64,000 bases of DNA. It comes from Pseudomonas fluorescens (GTDB lineage: Bacteria; Pseudomonadota; Gammaproteobacteria; Pseudomonadales; Pseudomonadaceae). Numbering within the stretch: the stretch's first letter is position 1; every line of letters starts with the position of its first letter. Positions 25,581 through 34,630 of the stretch are shown here, one piece after another. Location: NCBI RefSeq assembly GCF_018614775.1, contig NZ_JAGGOF010000044.1:1-64000 (forward strand). The letters are read 5' to 3'. The notes under the pieces are model-generated. The model was not told where the DNA came from and searched no databases. It saw only the letters and a list, made by a program, of their open reading frames with translations. The position numbers and the translations under genes were made by a program.

Positions 25581-26654
25581 ATGCTGAAGTCGATCTTTCC
25601 GTTACTGTTGATCGCGTCTACCGCTCAGGCGGCAGACACCGTCAGGATCTACAACTGGAGCAGTTACATCGCTCCGGATACCCTGCAAAACTTTACCACC
25701 CATACCGGTCACCCGACCCAATATGACCTGTACGACAGCAACGAAGTGCTCGACGCCAAACTGATGGCCGGCCGTTCAGGGTATGACGTGGTGTTCCCGT
25801 CCAACCATTTCATGGCCCGACAGATCACGGCTGGCGCACTCAAACCGCTGGACCGCAACAAACTCCCGAACTGGCACAACCTCAACCCGACCCTGATGAA
25901 AGTTCTTGAGGCCAATGACCCCGGCAACCGCTACGGTTTCCCCTACCTGTGGGGCAGCACCGGCATCGGCTACAACGTGGCCAAGGTCAAGGCGGTCCTG
26001 GGTGATGTACCGATAGACTCGTGGGACATCGTGTTCAAGCCGGAAAACATGAAGAAACTCGCCCGGTGCGGTGTGGCTATGCTCGACAACGGTCCCGAGA
26101 TCCTTCCCATCGCCTTGAACTACCTTGGTCTGCCCCACCACAGCAAGGACAAGGCCGACTATGCGAAGGCGCAGGCCCTGCTGCTCAACGTGCGGCCTTA
26201 TGTGAGTTACTTCCACAACTCCAAGTACACCAGCGACCTTGCAACGGGGGACGTGTGTCTGGTCGTGGGATTTTCCGGCGATGTGATGCAGGCCGCGGCG
26301 CGCGCTAATGAGGCCGGGAACGGCCAGCAGATTGCTTACGCCATCCCCAAGGAAGGCTCACCGATGTGGTTCGACATGGTCGCCATGCCCGCCGATGCAC
26401 CGAATGAAGAGGCCGGGTACGAATTTCTCAACTACCTGCTGGACCCCAAGGTGATGGCTGGCATCAGCAATCACGTGCACTATGCCAACGGCAACAGCGC
26501 CGCCGAAGGGCTGGTCGACAAGGCCATTCTCAACGACCCGATGGTGTATCCGCCTGACAATGTGATGAAGAAACTCTTCGTTCTGGAGGCGGTGCCGTTA
26601 GAGAACGACCGGCTGCGCACGCGGGTCTGGAGCCGGGTTAAAAGCGGGCAATGA
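25581..26654 (+). CDS. Polyamine ABC-type substrate-binding protein (PotF/SpuD-like), orphan
   Basis: A 357-residue periplasmic binding protein with signal peptide 'IFPLLLIASTAQA' and the family opening 'VRIYNWSSYIAPDTLQNF'. Further PotF-type segments are 'YDVVFPSNHFMARQI', 'YGFPYLWGSTGIGYN' and 'KYTSDLATGDVCLVVGFSGD'. The Trp, Tyr and Asp positions of the putrescine/spermidine site are broadly kept. The ATG at 25581 has GAGGT about six bases before it. It follows the oxidase and cupin genes, but no potGHI-type ATPase or permease genes are here. It could feed a transporter encoded elsewhere or act as a sensor. Confidence 0.88.
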   Translation: MLKSIFPLLLIASTAQAADTVRIYNWSSYIAPDTLQNFTTHTGHPTQYDLYDSNEVLDAKLMAGRSGYDVVFPSNHFMARQITAGALKPLDRNKLPNWHNLNPTLMKVLEANDPGNRYGFPYLWGSTGIGYNVAKVKAVLGDVPIDSWDIVFKPENMKKLARCGVAMLDNGPEILPIALNYLGLPHHSKDKADYAKAQALLLNVRPYVSYFHNSKYTSDLATGDVCLVVGFSGDVMQAAARANEAGNGQQIAYAIPKEGSPMWFDMVAMPADAPNEEAGYEFLNYLLDPKVMAGISNHVHYANGNSAAEGLVDKAILNDPMVYPPDNVMKKLFVLEAVPLENDRLRTRVWSRVKSGQ

Positions 26655-26768
26655 GGCCTGTCGCCGACCGGCGCTGGACGCAATACTGGCGCACAAGCTC
26701 GCACCAGCAGCTGCGACACCTACGAAACGCAATATGGCACCCTCACCTCCCTGACCTGCGTCCTGAAG

Positions 26769-27821
26769 TCAGCTGGCTTTACGATTTCGCCTGGAAAGTG
26801 GTGTAGAGGATTGATTCACCGGCTCGGCAGCAGATTCACTGCTGCCCGCCTTAGCGTCCGGATTCATTTCGCGGAAAAATGTACGCCGATACTCGGAAGG
26901 CGAGGTGCCGAGGTGAATGCCGAACTGTTGACGCAACGATAAGGGTGTTCCAAATCCTGCTTCGCCGGCAACACATTCGATCGGCAGGTCAGTCGTTTCC
27001 AACAGCGCTTGCGCCCTGACGACGCGCTGAGCATTCAGCCATTTCGAGACGGTACTGCCGGTCGCTTCTCTGAAGCGCCGAGTAAATGTGCGCCGGCTCA
27101 TTTTCGCCCTGTCCGCCAGCACGTCGAGCGACAGATCACTGGCCAGGCTCTCCCGAGCCCACGCCAGTACATCGGACAGATGAGTCTCGCTGGAGAGTTG
27201 CGGCACGGGATGCTCGACGTATTGAGCTTGGCCGCCTTGTCTGTGTGGAGGCGTCACCAGCATCTTCGCGGTGCGGTTCGCCACGTCGGCGCCGAGCTTC
27301 TGGCGCACCAGGTGAAGGCAGCAGTCGATTGCCGCCACGGTTCCGGCCGAGGTCATGATATTGCTATCACTCACATAGAGCACTTCGGGCCTGAAGCGAA
27401 CGGCGGGGAAACGTCGCGCAAACGCTTCTCGTGCTGCCCAGTGAGTGGTCGCTTCCTTGCCATTCAATAACCCGGCATCGCCGAGCACAAAGGCGCCCAG
27501 GCACAGCCCTACGATGAGCTTTCCCTGGCCACTGGCGACCTGTAGCGCTTTGATCAGCGGCAAAGATGCCGCGGTCATTTGATCGCCCCACGCCGGGATA
27601 ACAATCACATCCGATGCCTCGAACAGCTCGAGGCCATGGGCGACCGCCAGGTCGAGACCTTGGTCGCTCGTCACCATGCCCGGCGTTTCTGCGCAGTAGC
27701 TGACCGTGTAGTGTGGTTCGCCGGGTGTGGACTGCGCCGCCCCCAGCACCATTCCCGGCACGGAAAGATGGAACAGGCTCACGCCGTCAAAAGCCAGAAC
27801 TGCTACACGTATGGATTGCAT
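26769..27821 (-). CDS. GlxA family transcriptional regulator (DJ-1/PfpI plus AraC domains)
   Basis: A 350-residue regulator. Residues about 5-170 form a DJ-1/PfpI-like domain ('IVGLCLGAFVLGDAGLLNG', with Cys at the elbow), and residues about 215-320 an AraC DNA-binding domain ('VLADRAKMSRRTFTRRFREATG' and 'CVAGEAGFGTPLSLRQQFG'). The order is that of GlxA, ArgR, CdhR and FtrA, which control catabolism of quaternary amines, arginine or similar compounds. Its start lies against a 5'-truncated metallo-hydrolase gene on the other strand. The ligand is unknown. Confidence 0.9.
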   Translation of the reverse strand: MQSIRVAVLAFDGVSLFHLSVPGMVLGAAQSTPGEPHYTVSYCAETPGMVTSDQGLDLAVAHGLELFEASDVIVIPAWGDQMTAASLPLIKALQVASGQGKLIVGLCLGAFVLGDAGLLNGKEATTHWAAREAFARRFPAVRFRPEVLYVSDSNIMTSAGTVAAIDCCLHLVRQKLGADVANRTAKMLVTPPHRQGGQAQYVEHPVPQLSSETHLSDVLAWARESLASDLSLDVLADRAKMSRRTFTRRFREATGSTVSKWLNAQRVVRAQALLETTDLPIECVAGEAGFGTPLSLRQQFGIHLGTSPSEYRRTFFREMNPDAKAGSSESAAEPVNQSSTPLSRRNRKAS

Positions 27822-28512
27822 CGGTCAGCCCTACATTCACGAATACCAAAGGTTGGGTGGCCCGATTATATCGAAATATGTCATTTCGCCCGAAGAAGTG
27901 ATCTCTGGTGTCGACGCCGTCATCGTGACTCATACGCACCTCGACCACTGGGACGATGCCGCACAAAAAGCGCTGCCCAAAGACATCCCGCTGTACACGC
28001 AGCATGAGGATGATGCGAAGTTGATTCGTTCCCAGGGCTTCAAGAATGTACGCGTACTGACGGACACAGCTGAGTTCGGCGGCGTCAAAATCACCAAGAC
28101 CGGTGGCCAGCACGGTACCGATGAGATGTATGCGGTACCGGCGCTCGCGAAGCCTCTGGGCGAAGCCATGGGCGTGGTTTTTCAAGCGCCTGGCTACAAG
28201 ACGCTTTACCTGGCGGGTGACACGATCTGGCGTAAAGAGGTCGACCAGACCATCGAGAAGTATCATCCCGAAGTCATCGTGCTCAATGCGGGTAAAGCAA
28301 AAATGGCCGGGTTTGAAGGGTCGATCATCATGGGCGAGGAGGATGTGCTGCGGGCTTCTCAGACCGCTGCAAACGCCAGAATCGTCGCCGTGCACATGGA
28401 TGCAATCAACCATATGTCCCTGAGCCGCAAGGAATTGCGCAGTTACGTCAAAGAGCACGGTATCGAGAGTCGCGTAGACATACCGGAAGACGGTGCTTCG
28501 CTGGAGTTCTGA
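27811..28512 (+). pseudogene. MBL-fold metallo-hydrolase, 5'-truncated
   Basis: The reading frame keeps the metal-binding motif 'VIVTHTHLDHWDDAAQ' (HxHxDH), a later His ('GGQHGTDEMY'), 'LYLAGDTIW' with its Asp ligand, and a C-terminal 'AVHMDAINHMSLSR'. However the usual N-terminus of this family, about 40-50 residues with the first beta strands and 'VDP' turn, is missing. What precedes 'SPEEVISGVDAVIV' is antisense to the divergent GlxA gene. An ATG at 27811 would allow a product of 233 residues, but it lies inside the GlxA start. I read it as a gene cut at a rearrangement junction; a functional short product is not excluded. Confidence 0.65.
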
Positions 28513-28613
28513 CTTAAACTTTTTGAGGTCGCAATGAAGGTAGGCGCTCTACCGCTCGACCTCGGCCTGTAACACCCCGTCCCATGCTCGGATAATCCGA
28601 CCGGAGATCGCCC

Positions 28614-28797
28614 ATGAAACGTGGCCTTGTAGTCATTGATCTGCAAAGCGAATACCTGCCCACCGGCCAATTACCGTCAATCGGCATCGAAGCGGCTGTC
28701 GCGAATGCTGTCCGGGTGATCAGCCACTCGCGACAGATCTCCAGCAGCAGTTGGAAGCCGCTGATATCCAGGAGCTCGTGGTAATAGGTGCCATAAA
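28614..28797 (+). pseudogene. Isochorismatase-family cysteine hydrolase, internally deleted remnant
   Basis: From the ATG at 28614 (GGAG upstream) the frame reads 'MKRGLVVIDLQSEYLPTGQL' and 'IGIEAAVANAVRVIS', the N-terminus of an isochorismatase-like hydrolase with its Asp nucleophile partner in VIDLQ. Near 28730 the match jumps into another frame: 'ATDLQQQLEAADIQELVVIG' is the strand just before the catalytic Cys. The roughly 80 residues normally between are gone and the sequence stops matching after 'GAI'. The catalytic Cys is lost. Confidence 0.7.
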
Positions 28798-28959
28798 CGA
28801 AAGCCGAAGGTGGTCAACGGGCTCAATCTGGTGGCAGGATTGACCTTCGTTGCTTCCGGACTTTCGATAGTAACCCTGAGCCAAAAATAATAGTGTGATG
28901 CTCCAGCTTGCCTATTCATTGAAGCTTGAGGGTCTTATTTCACTTTTATTAAATCCTTT

Positions 28960-28988
28960 GGAACCCCTTCTGTCGGCACGGCCACTCA
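28960..28988 (+). promoter_or_regulatory. hrp box (HrpL-type ECF sigma promoter)
   Basis: GGAACC at 28960-28965, a 16-base spacer, and CCACTCA at 28982-28988 (CCACNNA). This fits the hrp-box consensus of type III secretion genes exactly, including spacing. It is on the same strand as, and 133 bases ahead of, the effector start at 29122, with no gene between. Confidence 0.88.
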
Positions 28989-29121
28989 AGTGCAAGGATG
29001 TCGCCGCTCATAGCATCCAGGTCGAGATGTGTCGGAGCGGGAAGTGACTGCTGGATAGGCCACGCAGGCCTCCAGGGTCATTGGCATTCTTCCATCTGCC
29101 AATCACTCAGAGGGTAGTGCC

Positions 29122-30771
29122 ATGGATACGATCAATGTCAGTACAAGCCACGCCACTCATGTACCTGATGGGATGCAGCAGGAAGCCGCGCAACAGGTCT
29201 CTCATGCACCTAACCTCGGCTCTACCGGGTTAGCGATCAGCGTGCGGCTGCATAACCATTTCGAGCCTCACCTGGAAACAGACCCGGACTCCGGTCAACC
29301 CGCTGCGCCTACTTCAAGCGCCCGTAACGCGGAGCTGAACGCCATTCGCAATGACCGTGCCCAACGGCTGGAGGCGCAGGGCAATACCGTCCATGACATG
29401 GAAAAGGCGGAGAAAAACGCCTCCAGAGCCGACAGGCTGTTTGCGTCAATAAAGTCAGGGATGGGGGGGACGCCCTTTGCGGCGCTTACCGAGGCCGGCA
29501 ATTTCCAGCCTTCCATCCTCCAGGTAGCGGGCGTGCATGCCAATACGGTCCGCGAAGCGGCGATAGAAAACGCCATGGCCTGCTTGTATGCCGGTATGGC
29601 GGATGCTGCGGGCAACAAGGCGATCGCTGGCTTCAAGCCTGGTTACTACCTTAAACCTGACAGCAACACACTGCACCCGGCGCTTCAAGCCTCTGTGGCG
29701 GAAAAGCTGCTGGCATTGGATAAGGGCCCATTGCGCAATGCCTTCGACGAAGCCAATAAGTGGCTGACCGGGTTTGCCGTACGCAATACCGCCATGTACG
29801 CCTCGACGCTTGCCATGACGGCTGCTGGCAAAGAGAACCTGGATGCGATCCTGCAACCGGCACTGCGACCGGTCACGGCGATCATCGTGGGCATGGCAAT
29901 CGAGCATTACAACGTCAGTCGCGACCGCACCAATCACTTGGCTGACCCGGCAATGCTTTACGGTCGTCGAGATGCTGTAGCGGAGGGGCAGGCTCATAAG
30001 CCTATCGATCAAGACACTGAATGGCTGGATGACTTCAATACGTTGAAAGACCTCGATGCCACGGCGTTGGTCAAGATGGTTTCCGCGCGGCTGGGTGAAG
30101 GCGCGGCGACGGCGCTGAATGCGGTCATCAGCGGCGATGCCTTGAAAGAGATAGCTGACCCGGTCAGCGTTGTAGGGAATGGTCTGTTGATTGGCGGCTT
30201 TTCTGCAATGGGCGCGGGCACCACCGCCACGGCCAACCTGGCCCAGTCCAAGGCGCTGGGCAAAATGGCGACTACCGCAGTCAGGGAGGCTGTAAAAAAC
30301 GTCTTGGGCACCCTTGCTTTCGGGTTGTGGGCAGCAGGGGCCTCGCTCGGTGGATCGTTGCCGAAAAAAGCCACCGCTGCTGTCGATGCGCATGTGCCCA
30401 AGGTCGTAGAAGGCAGCGCGGATGCAGTTGGCAGGGTCGCGGTCAAAGGCGGTGAAATTGCACTCAAGACATCGCTCACCAGCGCCAGATTTGCCAAGGA
30501 GACAGCTGTTTCAGGCGCCAACCACACCAAACATGCAGTTCAAGCCGCTGGGGGCGGGGTTGTCAGCGTCGCCAGTGCCATCGGCGACGCCTCCCAATCG
30601 GCCTGGACCAAAGGCGTTGGCGCCCTGAGGCAACGCGGCGGACGCACCGCTCAAGGCTCGGCTGTTCAAGGCCAGAACATGCCCCTGCAACCGCTCGCCG
30701 CTACGCAGACCCAAGCATCGTCTTCGGCGCCCGCGCGTCCCCTTGCTCAAGATGACGGCGATGTCGTATAG
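29122..30771 (+). CDS. Type III secretion effector, HopAA1/RopAA-like
   Basis: A 549-residue protein without signal peptide. The first 50 residues are rich in Ser, Thr, Gln and His and poor in charge, as in type III effectors, though Asp2 breaks the usual no-acid rule. Compared from memory with P. syringae HopAA1, similarity runs along the protein: 'RLFASIKSGMGGTPFAALTE' to the region of the GALRAT motif, 'FAVRNTAMYASTLA', 'DTEWLDDFNTLKDLD', 'GNGLLIGGFSAMGAG' and the C-terminal 'VGALRQRGG'. Two hydrophobic segments lie near residues 350-375 and 395-415. At the GALRAT position this protein has GMGGT (113-117), lacking the Arg. AGAGGG precedes the ATG. A perfect hrp box upstream implies HrpL control. 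No chaperone or secretion genes are nearby. Confidence 0.78.
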   Translation: MDTINVSTSHATHVPDGMQQEAAQQVSHAPNLGSTGLAISVRLHNHFEPHLETDPDSGQPAAPTSSARNAELNAIRNDRAQRLEAQGNTVHDMEKAEKNASRADRLFASIKSGMGGTPFAALTEAGNFQPSILQVAGVHANTVREAAIENAMACLYAGMADAAGNKAIAGFKPGYYLKPDSNTLHPALQASVAEKLLALDKGPLRNAFDEANKWLTGFAVRNTAMYASTLAMTAAGKENLDAILQPALRPVTAIIVGMAIEHYNVSRDRTNHLADPAMLYGRRDAVAEGQAHKPIDQDTEWLDDFNTLKDLDATALVKMVSARLGEGAATALNAVISGDALKEIADPVSVVGNGLLIGGFSAMGAGTTATANLAQSKALGKMATTAVREAVKNVLGTLAFGLWAAGASLGGSLPKKATAAVDAHVPKVVEGSADAVGRVAVKGGEIALKTSLTSARFAKETAVSGANHTKHAVQAAGGGVVSVASAIGDASQSAWTKGVGALRQRGGRTAQGSAVQGQNMPLQPLAATQTQASSSAPARPLAQDDGDVV

Positions 30772-30870
30772 CGGTATGCATCCGGCCTTGGGTCATTAAA
30801 GCTGGCGCATCGGTGGACATGGGTTGAGCGATCCGGGGTCGGCTGCCCTTCGCTGACCATCATTGGTCTA

Positions 30871-31791
30871 TTAAACCTCTGACCCAGAGGCTGTTTGCAA
30901 CGTCGAGGCGATGAGTTCGCGTAGCCACATATGAGCGGGATCCCGGTGCAGCCGTTCGGGCCATAACAGGAGCATTTCAAAACCTGGAATGGCGAGTGGA
31001 GGCACTTGGACGTGAAGTGCCGGGTCATTTCGCACCAGCCGCTCCGGCACCACCGCAACCAGGTCGCTGTGGGCCAATGCCGAGACGAGCGAGTTGAAGT
31101 TAGGCACTGATAATACGACGCGTCGTTCCAGACCTTTGGCTGCCAGTGCCTGGTCGGTACTCCCAACGAACCCGGCGCCATTGGGTGACATAATGGCATG
31201 TTCAAGGCCGCAGAACGCTTTGAGCGAGAGCTTGCTTGCCAAGGCGGGATGGCCGCGCCGCCCTGCCAGCACGTAGCGTTCGTGAACCAAAGAGCGCTGG
31301 CGCAGTTTTGCCGACGCTTCATCGCGAGTGTGCAGCGCCAGATCGAGCTGGCCGTTTTCCAGATCATGGGCAAGGTTAACCGGATTTTTGCTCAACAGCG
31401 CCAGGCGCGTATTGGGGGCCCGGTGCCTGAGCACGGCGAGCGATGGCCAGACTAAAGCGGTTGTCGCGTAATCACTGGCAGCAACTCTCCAGGTCAAATC
31501 AGACAGTGCAGGCTCAAAGGTGACACTGGGCGTCAGTGCGCCTTCCAAAGCGACCAGCGCTTCCCGCAACGGCCCGCGCAGCTCACGAGCACGCTCGGTA
31601 GGCGACATGCCCCGGGGCCCGGGGAGCAATAATGGATCGTCCAGGATTTCTCTCAGCCGACCCAATTGCAGGCTGACGGTCGGTTGAGCGAGGTTCAGCA
31701 ACCGCGCCGCCCGTGTCACGTTTTGCTCGGACAACAATGCATCCAGCGTGACCAGCAGATTGAGATCCAGACGGCGCAAGGTATTGTGCAT
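30871..31791 (-). CDS. LysR family transcriptional regulator
   Basis: A 306-residue LysR regulator. The winged helix-turn-helix is 'LDLNLLVTLDALLSEQNVTR' with 'AARLLNLAQPTVSLQLGRLREIL', and the rest is a NodD/LinR-like substrate-binding domain (family opening 'RRLDLNLL'). It is divergent from the NAD(P)H oxidoreductase gene, 84 bases away. The gap carries GAAAT, TC, ATTTC at 31811-31822, a dyad of LysR-operator kind. It probably senses a quinone or phenolic and activates its neighbour. Confidence 0.9.
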   Translation of the reverse strand: MHNTLRRLDLNLLVTLDALLSEQNVTRAARLLNLAQPTVSLQLGRLREILDDPLLLPGPRGMSPTERARELRGPLREALVALEGALTPSVTFEPALSDLTWRVAASDYATTALVWPSLAVLRHRAPNTRLALLSKNPVNLAHDLENGQLDLALHTRDEASAKLRQRSLVHERYVLAGRRGHPALASKLSLKAFCGLEHAIMSPNGAGFVGSTDQALAAKGLERRVVLSVPNFNSLVSALAHSDLVAVVPERLVRNDPALHVQVPPLAIPGFEMLLLWPERLHRDPAHMWLRELIASTLQTASGSEV

Positions 31792-31810
31792 GTAAATACC
31801 ATATGTTTCG

Positions 31811-31822
31811 GAAATTCATTTC
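31811..31822. promoter_or_regulatory. Dyad between lysR and quinone oxidoreductase genes
   Basis: GAAATTCATTTC: arms GAAAT and ATTTC are exact inverse complements around TC. It lies 20 bases from the LysR start in the divergent promoter region, so it may be the regulator's binding site. Confidence 0.4.
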
Positions 31823-31875
31823 TATCATATCGGATCCGTCGTTACGGTGAGGCCTACATCCACTTGGAGCCCCTT

Positions 31876-32673
31876 ATGAAACTGCTGCTGATCTACGCCC
31901 ACCCCGAGCCCCGTTCGCTCAATGGTTCGCTCAAGGATTTTGCGATCGCTCACCTGACAACCGCAGGTCACGAGGTCAAGGTCTCGGACCTCTACGATAT
32001 GCGTTGGAAGGCGCCTCTCGATCCAGACGACGCCCCAGGCTATGACGACGAAATCCCTTTCAATCCAGCCATGGAATCGCAGCGTGTATTGGCCGCTGGC
32101 AGCCAACCGGCAGACATCGAGCAGGAGCAGGCCAAGCTGATATGGGCAGACGCCGTGATCTTTCAATTTCCACTGTGGTGGTTCTCGATGCCAGCGATCC
32201 TCAAGGGTTGGGTCGAACGCGTTTACGCCTATGGATTTGCCTACGGTGTCGGCGAGCACAGCGAAAGCCACTGGGGCGACCGCTACGGCGAAGGTCGCAT
32301 GGAGGGAAAGCGGGCAATGTTGGTGGTCACCATGGGGGGCTGGGAGTCCCATTACAGTGGTCGAGGGGTAAACGGTGCGCTCGATGACCTGCTATTCCCT
32401 ATCCAGCATGGGGTACTGTTCTATCCTGGGTTCACGGTCATGCCACCCTTCCCTGTCTATAAAACCAGCAAAATGGACGCCGCTCGATTCGAACAGTTAT
32501 GCGCCGCCTATGCTGCTCGGCTGGATAACCTGTTCGATGATCAGCCCTTGCCATTTCGTCGCCAGAATGCCGGTGACTATGAAATTCCGGCGTTGACGCT
32601 CAAAGCGCATCTTGTGCCCGGCCGCCACGACCTGGGCATCCATAGCCTTGAGAGTAAGACGCCTGAAGGCTAG
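31876..32673 (+). CDS. NAD(P)H quinone oxidoreductase, flavodoxin-like fold
   Basis: A 265-residue enzyme of the Flavodoxin_2 family (NQO1, MdaB, KefF). The FMN/FAD loop is 'LLLIYAHPEPRSLNGSLKDFA' (core 'IYAHPEPRSLNGSL'), followed by 'ADAVIFQFPLWWFSMPAILKGWVERV' whose 'FPLWWFSMPA' is the isoalloxazine-binding strand. It would reduce quinones by two electrons, avoiding semiquinone radicals. The ATG at 31876 has GGAG six bases upstream; upstream in-frame sequence belongs to the LysR promoter region. It is divergent from a LysR gene that very likely regulates it. Confidence 0.9.
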   Translation: MKLLLIYAHPEPRSLNGSLKDFAIAHLTTAGHEVKVSDLYDMRWKAPLDPDDAPGYDDEIPFNPAMESQRVLAAGSQPADIEQEQAKLIWADAVIFQFPLWWFSMPAILKGWVERVYAYGFAYGVGEHSESHWGDRYGEGRMEGKRAMLVVTMGGWESHYSGRGVNGALDDLLFPIQHGVLFYPGFTVMPPFPVYKTSKMDAARFEQLCAAYAARLDNLFDDQPLPFRRQNAGDYEIPALTLKAHLVPGRHDLGIHSLESKTPEG

Positions 32674-32921
32674 AAATGTGCTGGCAAAGGGTGGGCATTT
32701 TCTGAAGGTTGAAGCGGGGGATCGCCGGACGAAGAGCAACCTGGATCGAGTGCGCTTGAAATTAGGCGCTCACCAAATCCTGGGGCTGCCGTCATTCTCA
32801 AAAAAACCACACACAGCTCACGGAATTTTCATCTGCTTTGGCCAATCCTGTGATGGCTGGCGAAGGGCCAGCCCCGGAAGGCGTCACGTCGCGCGCCGTC
32901 CTGACGCCACCGGAGCCAACC

Positions 32922-34547
32922 ATGAACCTGAGATCTCTCAATATCGCGCGCAGAGCTGCACTTTGCTTTGGTGCAATCACGTTGCTTCTAATCGGGCTGG
33001 GAGGGTTCGCCTACGTTCAAATCGACCATTTGCGTACCGCAGAACAAGACATAGAATTAAATTCACTGCCTAGCATTCAAGTAATCGATGACATTCAGAT
33101 TGCACTTCTGCATGCACGCCTCGAGAGCATCAGAATGCTCGCCAGCACCGACCCCTCCGTTAAAAGCGCATCGCAAGCCAAAGTACGACAAGCAATGGAT
33201 ACGCTGCAGTCTCGCAGCGACTTCTATCGGCATAACCTGATGGCAGGCGATCAGGACCGCGCGCTGCTCGATAATTCTCAAATCGCGATGAACACCTACC
33301 TCGATGGACTGAAGCAGGTTATTGCTATGGACACTTCTGACCATGACAAAGCCGTTGCCTTCGCCAACTCGGAGCAGGCTAACCGCGCCAGCGCTTATCA
33401 AGAAAAACTCACTGCCCTGCGCGAGCTGAATGCGAAAGATACGCAGCAGTCAGGCGCCACTGCCACGGCAGTCTATAACCACAGTGTCAACGTTCTGATG
33501 ACTGTTGTACTCGTCGCGCTGACGCTTACCGTCTTCCTCGCTATCATCTTGACGCGCAGCATTGTCGAGCCAATCAATGCATCGTTGAAGCTGGCTGAAG
33601 ACATTGCCGAAGGCGATCTGACGCGCCAGCTTGAGGTCACCGGCAGAGACGAAGCAGCCCGTTTGATGCAGGCGCTCAACATCATGTCCGAGAAGCTGCG
33701 GCGCACGGTTCTGGAAATCGCCGGTGCGTCTACACAATTGAGCACTGCCGCCGTCGAAATGACCTCCATCACTGAAGGCGCTGACCGAACATTGCAGCAA
33801 CAGAACAGCGAAATCGAGCAAGCCGCTACAGCAGTCAACGAGATGAGCGCAGCCGTCGAAGAAGTTGCTCGCAATGCCACGTCAACCTCTCAGGCGGCCC
33901 AACAATCGAGCCTGTCGGCCGACCTGGGCAATAAACGTGTCACCGAGACCCTGGCAGCCATGCGTACGCTGACGAGCCTGGTGGAAGGCTCATCCGCACA
34001 AGTCCTGGCGCTGGCTGGCCAGGCCCAAGACATCAGCAAAGTACTGAGCGTCATCAGAGGCATTGCCGAACAGACCAACCTGCTGGCATTGAATGCCGCA
34101 ATCGAAGCGGCGCGGGCAGGCGAACAAGGCCGAGGTTTTGCAGTGGTTGCAGACGAAGTGCGCGCCCTGGCGCATCGTACGCAAACGTCTACTCAGGAAA
34201 TCGAACAGATGATCTCGGCGATACAGGCAGGCTCTTCTGCCACAGTAGAGTCGATGCACAAGAGCACCCAGGAAGTGCACAGCACTCGAAAAACGGCGGA
34301 GGACGCCGGGCAGTCCTTGCAACAAATCACCCAGGCCGTCCTGGAAATAAACGACCGTAACCTGCAGATCGCAACGGCGTCCGAGCAACAGGCCCATGTA
34401 GCCCGTGATGTTGATCGGAGTCTGGTCAGCATTCGCGACCTGGCAGTGCAAAGCAGCGAGGGAACGCGTCAAACGCTCATTGCCAGCAACGAGCTGTCGC
34501 AACTCGCGGTGAACTTGAACAATATGGTGCTGCGTTTCAAGACCTGA
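32922..34547 (+). CDS. Methyl-accepting chemotaxis protein (4HB type)
   Basis: A 541-residue chemoreceptor, the commonest length in Pseudomonas. TM1 '[20 protein letters not shown]', a four-helix-bundle periplasmic sensor (about residues 35-185), TM2 '[20 protein letters not shown]', HAMP ('[17 protein letters not shown]') and a cytoplasmic hairpin with tip '[20 protein letters not shown]'. The ATG at 32922 has GGAG upstream; the longer frame from 32838 adds a non-hydrophobic extension. It stands alone, ends before a strong hairpin, and no ligand can be deduced. Confidence 0.93.
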   Translation: MNLRSLNIARRAALCFGAITLLLIGLGGFAYVQIDHLRTAEQDIELNSLPSIQVIDDIQIALLHARLESIRMLASTDPSVKSASQAKVRQAMDTLQSRSDFYRHNLMAGDQDRALLDNSQIAMNTYLDGLKQVIAMDTSDHDKAVAFANSEQANRASAYQEKLTALRELNAKDTQQSGATATAVYNHSVNVLMTVVLVALTLTVFLAIILTRSIVEPINASLKLAEDIAEGDLTRQLEVTGRDEAARLMQALNIMSEKLRRTVLEIAGASTQLSTAAVEMTSITEGADRTLQQQNSEIEQAATAVNEMSAAVEEVARNATSTSQAAQQSSLSADLGNKRVTETLAAMRTLTSLVEGSSAQVLALAGQAQDISKVLSVIRGIAEQTNLLALNAAIEAARAGEQGRGFAVVADEVRALAHRTQTSTQEIEQMISAIQAGSSATVESMHKSTQEVHSTRKTAEDAGQSLQQITQAVLEINDRNLQIATASEQQAHVARDVDRSLVSIRDLAVQSSEGTRQTLIASNELSQLAVNLNNMVLRFKT

Positions 34548-34561
34548 CAGCCCAGCCATGA

Positions 34562-34592
34562 CTCTGGAAGGTCCGCGCAGGACCTTCCAGAG
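34562..34592. terminator. Hairpin terminator between MCP and dmeF genes
   Basis: A 13-bp perfect stem, CTCTGGAAGGTCC (34562-34574) and GGACCTTCCAGAG (34580-34592), with loop GCGCA. It sits between the convergent stops of the MCP gene (34547) and dmeF (34631). The T-run on either side is weak. Confidence 0.7.
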
Positions 34593-34630
34593 GCTTTAGC
34601 CATGCTTGTTCCATAAATAATGGCGAGCGG

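Noticed and set aside
28960..31800. A type III secretion island around the effector
   Set aside because: Neighbouring genes are LysR, quinone reductase and MCP genes; no hrp, hrc or chaperone gene is visible. The effector appears to stand alone.
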